Origin: Fragilaria crotonensis | Lineage: Eukaryota > Bacillariophyta > Fragilariophyceae > Fragilariales > Fragilariaceae | Length of the DNA: 57,258 nt | Direction: 5' to 3' | Assembly: GCA_022925895.1 (NCBI GenBank) | Contig: JAKSYS010000394.1 | Span: forward strand, 1-57,258 | Shown: in pieces, positions 1 to 11,088 of the stretch | Layout: the number at the start of each line of letters is the position of its first letter | Position numbering within the stretch: the stretch's first letter is position 1 | Position numbers and translations under genes: made by a program | The notes under the pieces: model-generated | What the model was told of the DNA's origin: nothing | What the model saw: only the letters and a program-made list of their open reading frames with translations | The model's database searches: none

Positions 1-1430
1 ATTAACGCTTCGTTACTTGAACATCGCTGATTGGCGTATGACATGATGACATGATCGTTCAAACCTGCCATGAACATGCCATGCAAACATCAAATGAAAG
101 GGACGTAATTGGTGCATGTATGTCGTCTCACGTAAAATGGAGCGACGCATTTGAGCTTTTACTTGAACAACCCTGAGTGTCTAATTAATCATCGTGCTCT
201 CTCATGCCCCAAACATGCATCCAATCCAGTAGTCTGTTTCCATCTGAATGGCAATGAATGACGCAAGCGCAAACGAGCCCTCCGCATGGAATCATTTGCT
301 TCCACGACGTTTGTAACTCCCCATCTATCACTACCCGGTACTAGACTTGAATATAAAGCCTTACACCGTCTCAAGGTACGGGCGCAGGCCTAGAACTATC
401 CACAGAATTGATCCGCTTATTTGGTTTAAAACCGGATCACAGACAGCAGCCTTGCACTCGTGGCGGCATTACAAACTATGTTCGAGTCCGGTTAGCGCTC
501 TTGGTCGACTTGCACTCTGCACGGACCTGGTGTGATGTTCCATGGATGCGTCGGAAATCACTATCCTACTCTTCCATTCTTATCCTCTCCCCTAAGTTTT
601 GCTGCACGTGGCATAACTATCAGCTGTTGTTCTCTTTCATTGGATAATAGTGAAGAACTCTGGGTTGGTCGTCACCTCGTTGGGCACTCTCTTTGAGCTG
701 CAGGCTCGAACCCTGATGTAACTTTGAATATATCGACTATCGCACCAGTCAGGCACATCGCCATTGCAGACCCCCCGACCGACGTAAGTGGGTTCCTACC
801 GAGACAGCAGATGACCGCTCGATCCCGCAAGGTCGTGCCACTACCTTCGGGTGATGAACGATCTGGCTTGCGGATTCGTTGGAGAGGTGATGAAGTTTAT
901 ACTCTGATGGGGTTCATCATCAATGCTGAAGGGTGATTCGTTTTGTAATGGCTGGTTCCATAGCGTCCCCGGATCCTTGTGAGGAGACGAGCCAAGGCCC
1001 GACATTGAGTCATCCGGTTTGTCCGTCCTCTGAATTGTGTAATTGTTATCCAGCTGTTGGCATTCATCTAATAAGTCAACGAATCCGTGTTGGCATGCAA
1101 AAGCCGACTGATCAATGGATACCAGAACAACCCTACAAACACAAACACGACTGATGGATCATGCTTTATGCCAAAACCACAATCGTTTTTGTCCGTGATC
1201 ATTTTGTCATACGGCATCTTGCAACGAAAGCCAACGAGTGCCACGCATCGAGTTTATACGTGACACTCGTTTATATGAATGAGAAGCCCCACAATTTCGA
1301 AACACAAACCTATTACGAGTGCAGTACTGGATAGGGACACGAAGGCTCATACAATATGGATCCAATACGCTCTAGACATCAACTCTAGTACAGGAGAGCG
1401 AGAGAGAAGGAGAATACAGCGATATAAGTC
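1..1430. other. Intergenic stretch, no supported gene
   Basis: Only short overlapping open frames are present, none with recognisable motifs, splice-supported continuity or coding-like composition. No tRNA-like cloverleaf was convincing. The stretch probably holds the upstream region of the ABC transporter that begins at 1431, but I could not identify a specific promoter element. Confidence 0.5.
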
Positions 1431-4400
1431 ATGCCCGACGCAGCGAATGTCAACGATTTGGTGACCGCCAAGGAAAGAAAAGGAGAGAAAGGGGAGAATC
1501 TTGCGTCGATCCGAGATGTGTTTTCATTCGGCGAGAGCAAGTTTTGGTTGGTCGTCTTCGGGTTCATTTGCTCCGCCGTCACCGGGTGCGTGTTTCCAGC
1601 CATGGTCTTCGTTTTTGCCAACTCGTTCCAAGCGATCGGGGGGTCAACTTCTCAAGCTGATTTTTTAGACGGTGTTCGTCGTGTCTCCTATAGTATGATG
1701 GTGTTGGGGTAAGTAGTATGCGTCGTACACTTCAAATGTCAACAGAGCAGTCCCAGTACAATGTTGTTAACATTTAATCATGAAAGATCAATGCCCTTTG
1801 TATTCATGACTGCCGAGACGATTCTCCTTGAGTCCGCAGCTGGTATAATGGCACGTGACCTGAAGCGCAAATGGTTTCGAGCACTTTTGAGGCAAGACAT
1901 GGCTTTCTACGACATCAAAGATGTATCTGGTACAGCGGCTGTAATAACAAGCAATGGGCACAAGTTCAAAAAGTATGTATTTCTTTTACTCGCTATCCTT
2001 GCGTCTTGGATTACTAGTCGCTAACTCAGTTTTGGTCCTCAGAGGCACCGGACGCAAAATGGGGGAAGTCGTACAGTTCACATTCACCTTAATCGGAGGC
2101 GTGGCATACGCGTTATATTCCTCTTGGCAGACCACCTTGATAACTCTCACGGTCGTACCTTTCATGAGTGTGAGCGCCTTCTTCCTTATTAAAGTGACCA
2201 CAACTCAAAGTGCGCGCGCGAGCAGACTTACGCAGACGCTGGCGGTATTGTGTACAATACGGTTTCTTCCATTCGACCATCCTTTCGTTGAACGCCGTCC
2301 AAAGCATGATTACGAAGTACTCACTGCTACAGAAGATTCTGGATGTAGCTGCTGGCTTGGCGTCGTGGATTGGTTTGGCTAACGGAGCCATGATGGGATC
2401 GTTTTTGCTCTCGTACTGTGCGATTGCATTATACGGCTCCTACCTTCTATGATGCCGTCAGAGGTAGTGGTTGTGATCCAAGTGGCACTGTACCAGGTGC
2501 CACCTCTTGTGTTCCTCGTGGGGCTGAGGTCTTTGGTGCTCTGATGGGAATGACCATGGCGGCCGGCGTCCTCCCACAAGTGTCCGTTTCGATAGAAGCA
2601 ATTAACGGGGCTCGAGAAGCGTGCTTTCCAGCAATTGCCACCATGAAGCGCCAAGTCGGAGCTGACGACCGCGAAGACGCTGATAAAGGAGGCCACGTTC
2701 ATCGTCGTGGTGAACATGCCCCGCTCCCAAAATACGATATCGATTCGTCGTCGGAAGAGGGCTTGAAGCCGGGCTCTGTTCAGGGCGAACTTGTCTTCGA
2801 CAATGTCAGTTTTGCGTATCCAACTCGCTCAGAGACCAATGTATTCGATGGATTCTCGCTAAGAATCGCTCCTGGGGAGACGGTCGCATTGGTCGGAGCA
2901 TCTGGAAGCGGCAAGAGTACCACCGTGCAGCTCATTGAGCGCTTCTACGATCCCACTTCTGGATCCCTGACCCTAGATGGACACGATTTAAGGACGCTGA
3001 ATGTTAAGTGGTTGAGGAGTCAGATTGGGCTTGTTAGCCAAGAGCCAGCGCTTTTTGCTTGTAGCATTCGAGAAAACATTCGATACGGGAAACCAGATGC
3101 AACGCAAGAGGAAATTGAGAGTGCTGCACGGAATGCGTACTGTCACGATTTCATCTCAGCATTCCCTGATGGATACGACACTCAGGTGGGCGACAAAGGT
3201 ATGTCAACGCGGTGGATTCAAAATGCAATGTTAGCTCGCTCTCAACCACTGTCGTGCGTTTAAGGCGCTCAACTCTCGGGTGGGGAGAAACAGAGAATTG
3301 CGATTGCTCGAGTCTTAATCAAGCAGCCAAAGATCCTTCTGTTGGATGAAGCAACGTCTGCCTTGGATAGTGAGTCTGAAGGGATCGTCCAAGCTGCCTT
3401 GGATAGGCTGCTGCAAGCAAGCGAGAGGACGACAATTGTGATTGCTCACAAGCTGTCGACTGTAAGAACGCCGACATGATTTGCGTCGTGAATGAAGGTA
3501 AAATTGCGGAAATAGGAACTCACGATCAACTGATGGCCAGAAATGGTCACTACTATGCACTTGCAGAAGCACAAAAACAAGGAAAGAAGTCAGACCATTA
3601 CGAAACAGATTCCAACATTCCCATTTTCTCTGAAAGTGCTGCGCAGGCTCCAGAGGCTGCTGTAAACACTATCATCGCCGACAGAGAGCATGACGTTCTG
3701 ATGCGATTCAGAGATGTAGCTTTCAGTTACCCTTCCCGTCCAGAAAACAAGATCTTCAGAGGACTGAATTTGACAATCTTAAAGGGAGAGACACTCGCTC
3801 TTGTTGGACCCAGTGGTCATGGTAAGCAACGATGATTGTTGCTGATGTGTGTTCCATGAGTCGCTAAACTTCATCAAATCTGATAGGCAAGAGTACCGTC
3901 ATTCAACTCATCGAACGTTTCTACGATCCTGATCGGGGTGTGGTTGAAATGCACGGAACCGACTTGAAGGATGTTAATGTCGCGTATCTGAGGGACAAAG
4001 TTGGCTTGGTTAGTCAAGAACCCACATTGTTCGACGCATCGATCGCTGACAACATTCGTTACGGAAAACCTGATGCGACGCAGGCAGAGTCGAAGAAGCA
4101 GCGAGGAGGGCGAACATGCACGACTCAATCATGGACTTTCCTGAAAAGTATGAGACATCCGTCGGCGCTGGCGGAATTCAGATGTCTGGTGGCCAAAACA
4201 AAGGATTGCAATCGCCCGTGCCCTGATAAAGAAACCCGACATCTTGCTCCTAGATGAAGCAACTTCCGCTCTTGACACTGCCAACGAGAAGGTGGTTCAA
4301 GCGGCTCTCGATGAGATAATGCATTCCAAGGCCCAGACGACAGTGGTCATTGCACATAGGTAAGTCAATTTGCTACAACCTTAGGTCCTTCAAGTCGACC

Positions 4401-5940
4401 ATGATTGCTAACTGTCTTGTCTTGCATCTCAAGGTTGTCAACGATTCGCAACGTAGACCGCATCGCCGTCATCGAAGGTGGCCGAGTCTGCGAGATTGGG
4501 ACCCATGATGAGCTTATGGAAAATCCCTCGGCCGATACCGACGTCTTCAAATGCTTCAAGATATCGACGCCGATGATGTGACGATAGCCCAGCTTCGGGA
4601 AACCGGTAAATCTCATGCCCTGGCAATAGCGCAAGATTCCAGGATGAAGAGCACATCGACGCTGGAGAACGTTTTGAGGAGCTCGACAAGGAGAGAGTAA
4701 AGAAGAATGCAAAGCGGGCGTGGGCGATGGGCGCTGAAGATGGTGGCTATTTCTTCGTCGGGGCTATTGGCGCCTTCATTGCGGGTCTCGTATTTCCAGG
4801 ATGGGGTAAGACTGGTGTGATGTTGCCAATGCCTGCTATAAGATCCCAGCTGACACTTTGTGGGCTTTGCAAATCGTTGTACGTGTAAGGATTCATCTTT
4901 GCTTACATGATTGAAATGTTGTATACGCCCATTTATGTCTGCGAAAACGATGTGATCCAGTCGCCGCCAGGCGATCCTGCCATACGCCACCTGCCAGGAG
5001 TATTGGAACGCTTCTGCTGATTCGATGCGAGATATGTCCTTCAAGGTGGCCTTTGGGTACATCGGAACAATCGCGGCAGCAATGATTGGGAACATGCTTT
5101 TGTTTTACGGGTTCAACATGGCATCGGAACGAATGAATAAGCGTGTTCGTGACGCTGCTTTCGCATCACTTGTACGGCAGGAAGTGACCTACTTTGACTT
5201 GCACCCAGTGGCTGATCTCACTTCGCGCCTGGAAGACGATGCGGCTCTCCTGAAAGCATTCTGTGGCGAGCCAATACGGACAATAGTTATGAACATTGCA
5301 TCCGTCGTGGTGGGCTTGATCGTGTCCTTGATATTCATGTGGCCATTCGCATTGGTAACGCTGTGAGTACATCGTGATGAATTCTTGTTTTGAATCCCAA
5401 AGCGTACCTAATCTTTCCGTTCATAGCTGTATCCTTCCATTCCTGGCGTTTGGGGCCGTGATGAAAATGAAGATGTTCATGGCCGAAGACGTTCTTACGG
5501 ACTACGACGATGAGCACTCATCGGGTGCTATCGTCATTGAAACACTTACCAACATCCGCACCGTTGCCTCTCTCAGTGCTGAAGAGGAACGGCTGCAAGA
5601 ATTTGACGCAGCACTTAGTGCTGAGGACCCCAACTCACTTTGCGGTAATGTTATCACCGGTTCAGGATATGGCCTTGGCCGATTCGTACAAATGTGGGGC
5701 ACGGCGCTATTGTTTTGGTGGGGAGGTTATCTCTTGGTCAACTATCCAGATTCTTTCGATTTCCGCGACTTCCTTATTTCCATGTTCTCTCTCCTCTTTT
5801 CGCTTTCTGGTCTGGGAATCGCCGCTCAGGGTGCCACGGACCGCGACAAGGCGAAGTTGGCGGCAGAAAGGATCTTCGAACTCACCGATCGGGAGAGTCA
5901 AATTGATCCCCTGAGTGAAGAGGGGAAGAAGGACGTATAG
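1431..5940 (+). CDS. ABCB/P-glycoprotein-type ABC transporter, TMD-NBD-NBD-TMD order, probably lacking a final NBD
   Basis: This is an ATP-driven membrane exporter of the multidrug-resistance (ABCB) family. A membrane domain (about 1500-2600) with the family pattern KxGExVQF is followed by a first nucleotide-binding domain. That domain has Walker [10 protein letters not shown] (about 2900), Q-loop [10 protein letters not shown], signature [13 protein letters not shown], Walker [13 protein letters not shown] and an H-loop. A second NBD follows after a short linker: Walker A GPSGHGKST split by an intron, SQEPTLFD, then [13 protein letters not shown] and [13 protein letters not shown] second membrane domain (about 4700-5900) closes the protein. 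Introns are seen at 1973-2042, 3199-3264, 3822-3886, 4360-4433 and 5363-5426, with others near 1709 and 4804. The usual ABCB order is TMD-NBD-TMD-NBD, and here no NBD follows the last TMD. Single-base breaks near 2225, 2265, 2450 and 3467 interrupt the frame, so this could be an error-bearing gene or a decaying one. Confidence 0.8.
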
Positions 5941-6198
5941 TTGAAGGTGCGGGAACAAGGTGCTAGCTCCAATGTGGCGGTTCGAGTGCACATCGGAGAA
6001 GGAAGGTCTGGTGTTAGCCTTTTCTTGTGTTATCGTGGAAATATAATATCATACTACGTAGTACCTTTTAGAAGGAGCCCTTGCAGGACGAACATCATCT
6101 TCATCTTGGTATAACTTAAGATATCATGATATCACATGTGGATCTTATTGCTCAAGTCTCACGCGCTTCCGTCCGAGACACTACTTGTACGGTACATA
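5941..6198. other. Gap between ABC transporter and Harbinger element
   Basis: No NBD-like continuation of the transporter was found in any forward frame here. The stretch becomes AT-richer toward the Harbinger target duplication and shows nothing else I can name. Confidence 0.4.
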
Positions 6199-6201
6199 TA
6201 A

Positions 6202-6228
6202 GAGCATGCGCACCGGTAGCGCTATTTT
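6202..6228 (+). repeat. Harbinger left terminal inverted repeat
   Basis: Begins GAGCATGC directly after TAA. It pairs with 9588-9614 with two mismatches (offsets 9 and 18). Confidence 0.9.
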
Positions 6229-6271
6229 GTAGCGTCTTTAGAAACTTAAGGTGTCTTTAGAAACCTATTTT

Positions 6272-6311
6272 GGACATTTCGGAAATGTCCTGTGTGGGTC
6301 GTATCCCACAC
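6272..6311. repeat. Two adjacent perfect hairpins in the left subterminal region of Harbinger
   Basis: GGACATTT-CGG-AAATGTCC (6272-6290) is followed at once by GTGTGGG, a 6-nt loop and CCCACAC (6292-6311). Both lie inside the element between the TIR and the Myb-like gene and are candidates for transposase or Myb-protein binding. Confidence 0.75.
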
Positions 6312-6494
6312 CCGTAACGCTATTTTTTCGTCAGATTCAAAAACTGGCGCGGACCCGCGCCCAAAATTACAAAGATCGGATCCGCGCCATTTATTACGAC
6401 GTATGATTCGTATGATCCATACTTCACTCCGATCTTTGTCGGAACTGTCTCGGCACTGTCCTCTCTTGTCATATCCTGTCTCGCACTTGTTATC

Positions 6495-7791
6495 ATGAGT
6501 ACCACTACAGGAGCAGGAGAAGACGATGGGCTACCTGGTTTGCGTGCAAAATGCATGCCGAACTTCAGGGCCGAAGAAGATTTGTGGCTTGCTGAGGCGT
6601 ATGCCGCAGTGACTGTCGATGCCGCTGTGGGTACTGATCAGAATGGAGCTACCTTTTGGGGGAAGATCAGGGATGGATATATCGAGAAAGGTGGGAGTGC
6701 TGGACGCACTGCTGTCTCCCTTCAGAACAGATTCAACCGATACCTCCAAACGGACGTCAACAAGTACATTGGTATGTTGACTAGTACCTTTCGGGAGTAT
6801 CATAGCGGATGGTCCCTTCAGGATTACTACAACGATGCGAAGAGGAGGTATGTTTGCAAGTACCTCAAGCCTTTTAAGTTTGAAGACGTTTGGACCGTCC
6901 TCAAGGAGAATCTTGTAAAGTTCCAGATTCCTCCGATGTCATGGATTCTAGGGTTCAGCGAGCCTTGTTCTTTTGCGATGACGACAACAACGACAATGCT
7001 GGTGCTTGTGCTGGAACTGACAAGAGTGAAGAAGCTGGTAGACGTGCTACGGCTGTTTCTGCAGCGCCTGTGCAACGATTTATTCCTGCTGGTGTAGGTA
7101 TGTACACCACGCCCCACAATGGGGAAAAAGAAGACGAAGGCTGTCGCGTACGGCAATAAGAACATCACCAGCAAGAAGCAGAAATCGGACGCAGAAGTGT
7201 CGAAGAATAATGCGGTTCTTGATGCTGCTACTACTCACCGAAACAATTCCATTGCTGTTCTTGCAGAGACCGCAGAAGAAGAACGACCTTGTCGAGCAAG
7301 AGTTTGCTTACAAGCTCTTCGAGAGGTTTCCGCACACAGCTGAGGCTGATGCATTTTTGCTGAAATGAGGAAGAAGTACCTTGAAAAGTACACTGGTACT
7401 ACGACTGGTACTACGGCAGGTGGTGCTGCGGTCTTAGACGAGGGTCAAGTCGTTCCAGCTGACTCCCCTACTAGTACTGACGACTCCTCCTGCTTCCAAT
7501 GACTCGTCCCTACTACTGACAAACCCTGCTGCTTCCAATGACGATGTTGACGACGAAAGCAATGTCGATGACGACGACGACGGCAGCAGTTATATCGACG
7601 CTCAAGGTCTTTATGTCCCTGGAGGTTTTGTCAGGGACAAAGTCCTTGACAATTGGATGGGCCGGTGCGCACCACCGATCGATTTGAGTCAGGAGGAGTC
7701 GCTTCCTCCAACTCAGCGCCTTGTCCTTGCTCTGCAGAGAAACCAGAACGTTCAGGATGTGGTTGACAGTCAGTTGACCATGTTGGAGTAG
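6495..7791 (+). CDS. Harbinger Myb/SANT (NAM-associated-like) accessory protein
   Basis: This is the DNA-binding partner that PIF/Harbinger elements encode beside the transposase; in characterised elements it helps nuclear import and TIR recognition. The N-terminal part shows a trihelix/SANT pattern: NFRAEEDLWLAEAYAA, then FWGKIRDGY, a serine-rich RTAVSLQNRFNR helix and LQDYYNDAKRRY. A later part has PMGKKKTKAVA, the conserved (R/H)P-x-G-x-KK block of this family. An acidic tail rich in D follows, ending QDVVDSQLTMLE. The frame must be changed near 6925, 7110, 7360 and 7500 to read through. The ATG at 6495 is the first in the frame after the left hairpins. Confidence 0.75.
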
Positions 7792-7935
7792 GTAGCCATG
7801 ACGTCGTGACAACACTATGAAAGTACCACGGCAACGACGACAACGACAACAACAAGAACAACAAGGTATTTGTCGCGACGTACTAATTCGGAGTTAACTT
7901 TATGTCAATAGTAACTAGTAAAGAAGAACATTCAT

Positions 7936-9286
7936 TTAATTGTTGTCCACCATATTGTCATCATCGGTATCTTCGCCGCCGCCATGCTCGTCGTTCCAGT
8001 TCTCCCACATCTCGACCATCAAGTCATGTTGAAGTAAATTGTGACTTGCAACACTTTGCATGTTTGTCACCAACTCTTCTCTCTGGTCAATTGTTTGCCC
8101 CGGATCACGAGGTACGACAACAAAGTGATGCATTGGATCGTAGTTTGCGTCATCATTGAGGTAATCACCGTCGATGTTGTGCTCACGTGAGTAGTCGATA
8201 ATTAAATTATGCAAAATAACGTCCGCATCACAGTGTCCATTGCGCGACGGTTCCACAAACGACACGGACACGACAATATGTGAAGCGAGCCTGCAATATC
8301 CCAAAGGCACGCTCAATGTCCTTACGTTTGGCCTCTTGAGCCGTCACGAAAATTTCTGCATTGCAGTCGTCGCATTCGGAATGGTCTTCACGAAACACGC
8401 ATAGTTTGGGTAGATACCATCCGCCAACCAGTATGCTACCGAGTGTTCGTTACCATTCACTGTAAAATCAACCCTTGGAGCTTCCCCTGAACGGCATTGA
8501 AAAAAGGCGACCGATCCAAAACACAGATGTCATTCAGACTTCCCGGTGATCCGAAGTTGAAATGCCAGAACCTGGTACTCTGGTCAGCAATTGCCTCCAA
8601 AATGACGGTTGGCACGCCACTCTTACCCTGAAACATACCCTTCCAAGAAGAAGGGCAATTCTTCCACTCCCAGTGCATGCAGTCAATTGACCCAATGCAC
8701 CCTGGGAATCCTGCTGCTTTACCCTCGTCAAGAAGTCTGTTGAGGTCGTCAATTGTCGGGTAACGAAGTGCTTCTTCACCGTAGACGGCAATTATTGCAT
8801 GACAGAAACGTTTCAAGCATTGCATACCTGTCGACGCTGCCATGCGATACTTGTCGTCATGTTCCATGGGCGACACGCCTGATGTCAGAAGACGGACTGC
8901 AGAACAAACCTTCTGTAGAGTAGAAAGACCAAGTTTTCCGGCAGCATCTTGCTTCTGTAGAAAATAGGGATCACGATTGGAGAGCTCCTCAACAATGTTG
9001 TCAAACAGGCCCTTTGGGAGCTTGAAAAACTTCTTGAAGTACAAGTCATCATACACCGGAGTTGGGCCCCAAAAATCATTGTATAACAAGTGTGAGTACC
9101 TGACACGATGAGGTTTGGTGCCTTTCCAGGACGAGAACCACCCCACACAGCAGGTGGTGGTTCCTCTTCCACCACATGGTGAACCACTTCATCATCCTGG
9201 AATTCCTCGTCGTCAGCAAGAATGAGGGTTGTCGCAATATCGATGATGTCGGCATTGTCGTCCAACAAGAGGAAGAGAACATCCAT
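7936..9286 (-). CDS. PIF/Harbinger DDE transposase
   Basis: This is a DDE nuclease that cuts and joins the element ends. It reads from an ATG at 9286 through an acidic N-terminal region, then a helix-rich segment (RVRYSHLLYNDFW). The catalytic core has first Asp in GCIGSIDCMHWEW, second Asp in SPGSLNDICVLDRSPFF, and the family block DFTVNGNEHSVAYWLADGIYP. The Glu lies in AKRKDIERAFGILQARF. The C-terminus is acidic (GGGEDTDDDNMVDNN). Three or more one-base frame changes are needed, near 9125, 8480 and 8350, and one may lie near 8230. The order and presence of all three catalytic residues support assignment. Whether this copy is active cannot be told because comparable breaks occur in host genes nearby. 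Confidence 0.85.
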
Positions 9287-9440
9287 GTTGATTGGTGTTG
9301 GTTTTCGTTTGTGAATCCTTTCCAAGATATGGTGCACGATCGATGGAAGCAAGTCAATCGAACTGATCAAATAGAAGAAGATCCTGCAATCGAACTGATC
9401 GAATAGGACATATTTCGACACGCTACAATCTGACATTTGG

Positions 9441-9494
9441 TGACCAAACGCTATTCCAACGTCTACATGTGGACGTTGGAATAGCGTTTGGTCA
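9441..9494. repeat. Perfect 23-bp-arm hairpin inside Harbinger
   Basis: Arms 9441-9463 and 9472-9494 are exact reverse complements, with an 8-nt loop that itself contains ACATGT. Each arm includes the TIR motif CGCTATT. It lies between the transposase start and the right TIR. Confidence 0.9.
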
Positions 9495-9561
9495 GAAAAT
9501 TGCGTCGCAAAAGTTACAATGTAGCGTATCGGGCCCAACCGGTGGTTATAATTTTACATTT

Positions 9562-9583
9562 TTTCGGTCAGATCTGACCGAAA
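9562..9583. repeat. Perfect 22-bp palindrome next to the right Harbinger TIR
   Basis: An uninterrupted palindrome centred on AGATCT, five bases inside the right TIR. Together with 9441-9494 it makes the right end strongly self-complementary. Confidence 0.85.
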
Positions 9584-9587
9584 TCAG

Positions 9588-9614
9588 AAAATAGCGTTAC
9601 CGGTGGGCATGCTC
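9588..9614 (-). repeat. Harbinger right terminal inverted repeat
   Basis: Ends GCATGCTC directly before TAA at 9615-9617. It is the reverse complement of the left end apart from two substitutions. Confidence 0.9.
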
Positions 9615-9945
9615 TAATGCCGCACATCTTCATAGTCCGAGTACTCGAGTACTTGTATGCATACCCTATCTACCTATACCGTACCATTTCAGACAGTAAA
9701 CGGTACTCGGTAATCAGTATCACGAAACGTCAAAGCGGATTAAGTGAAGGCGGCAGTCGCCTGCCTCTAAAATAAACCCCACAGTTGACAGTTGGCCCCC
9801 GCATCGGACATCGTACCCGGTGCTCGGAGTAATACCATTACCATCGGTGCATCGACGGAGGACGTGTGACAGGAGGGTGCATGTGCTAACTCCGAACTCT
9901 GTAATACAGGAACGAGTGAATCGGATTGAATTGATTTCCGAACGA

Positions 9946-10972
9946 ATGAACGCTCGAATCGCATCGCTGCTCGGTATTATTTTGCCAGGTTGCTGGGCAT
10001 TTGGCTTTTGGAACGCTGTCAAGACGAACAACGTCCGATGTCTAAGCCATCAAGTGGCTCCAACTGATGATATAATAACAGGCTGGCTGACAGAAGAAGA
10101 GACCGAAGAATCACGATCGCAACGAAACCTTCGCTTCGGTGCGGTTGGTCGGCTGTACGCAAACCAAGCACTCAACACAGCTGTTGATTCAAACGAGTTG
10201 GATCCTCATCTTCAGATAATTGAATTGCTGAATCGGTCGACTGTTGCGGTCGTAGGTCTCGGCGGGGTCGGTTCCTGGGCGGCAGAAGCACTCTGCAGGA
10301 GTGGAGTCGGAAACCTAATTTTGATTGATTTGGACGACATTTGCATCTCCAATACGAACCGACAGCTTCACGCAACATCCACTTCCATTGGTATGATGAA
10401 GATTGATGAAATGAGGCGTCGTCTGATACACATCAATCCTCAATGTTCTGTGACCAACATTCATGATTTTGTAACGGAAACTAATGTTCACGACATTCTG
10501 GACAGTATACTTCCAGATGTGAATGTCATATTGGATGCTATTGACGGCCGAAAGGCAAAGACGGCTCTCATTGCCGCCTGTGTAGAAAAGAAGATTCCTA
10601 TTGTCACATGTGGCGGCGCGGCGGGGAAGAGAGATCCCACCAAGATCATCGCCAGTGATTTGGCTCGGGTGAATGGCGACGATCTGCTCGCAGCCGTTCG
10701 ACGCAATTTGCGGAAAGACTATGGCTTTTCTGAAGGCAAAAATTTCGGGAACTCAAGGGAAAGCTCCCAAGAAATGGAAGATCCCAGCTGTGTACTCAAC
10801 TGAAGAAACGAAGGAAATATCGAATGTTGAAGACAAGGTCGGTGCCTTTCGGCGATGCGACGGTGCCCTGGGTACTGCTTGCTTTGTTACTGGCACCTTT
10901 GGTTTTGTCGCTGCTGGTCAAGTTGTCGATATGATTGCAATGAACAGATTCGTACGGCCGTCCAAGTCGTAA
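9946..10972 (+). CDS. tRNA threonylcarbamoyladenosine dehydratase (TcdA/CsdL; yeast Tcd1/Tcd2 type)
   Basis: This E1-like (ThiF/MoeB) enzyme uses ATP to cyclise t6A at position 37 of ANN-decoding tRNAs to ct6A. The nucleotide-binding glycine motif VAVVGLGGVGSWAAEALCR is followed by LILIDLDDICISNTNRQ, the catalytic-region DAIDGRKAKTALIAAC and the family block VTCGGAAGKRDPTKI. The C-terminal part (KIPAVYSTE, then GALGTACFVTGTFGFVAAG) matches TcdA and is reached by a one-base frame change near 10740. The ATG at 9946 is preferred over upstream non-ATG starts. It gives a hydrophobic N-terminus (IASLLGIILPGCWAFGFW), consistent with a membrane or organelle signal as in the yeast outer-mitochondrial-membrane Tcd proteins. 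A tRNA-methyltransferase subunit gene lies about 1.5 kb downstream. Confidence 0.88.
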
Positions 10973-11088
10973 CTATAATTTTTACCTGGAACATCCACGC
11001 CTCCAATGTTTTCTGCTTTCGGCGCATGTTCCTCTTGGCGAAAGGTCGCGTGAGGCGTCGAATGCTTTCTTTCGAAAGCGAAATGGTG

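Larger units (their letters stand above)
6202..9614. mobile_element. PIF/Harbinger DNA transposon, complete with TIRs and TAA target duplication
   Basis: The terminal inverted repeats start GAGCATGC and match over 27 bp with two mismatches (6202-6228 against the reverse complement of 9588-9614). The flanks are TAA at 6199-6201 and TAA at 9615-9617, the 3-bp duplication expected for PIF/Harbinger. Inside are the two genes typical of the superfamily: a forward Myb/SANT-like gene (6495-7791) and a reverse-strand DDE transposase (7936-9286). The motif CGCTATT in the TIRs recurs at subterminal positions near 6317 and 9449, inside or beside hairpins. Both genes have frame breaks of the kind seen in host genes of the window, so the copy may be less decayed than it looks. 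Confidence 0.92.

Noticed and set aside
660-720. GGTTCGAGC-like T-arm on the reverse strand near 710
   Set aside because: The stem pairs poorly and no D-arm, anticodon arm or acceptor stem fits around it.
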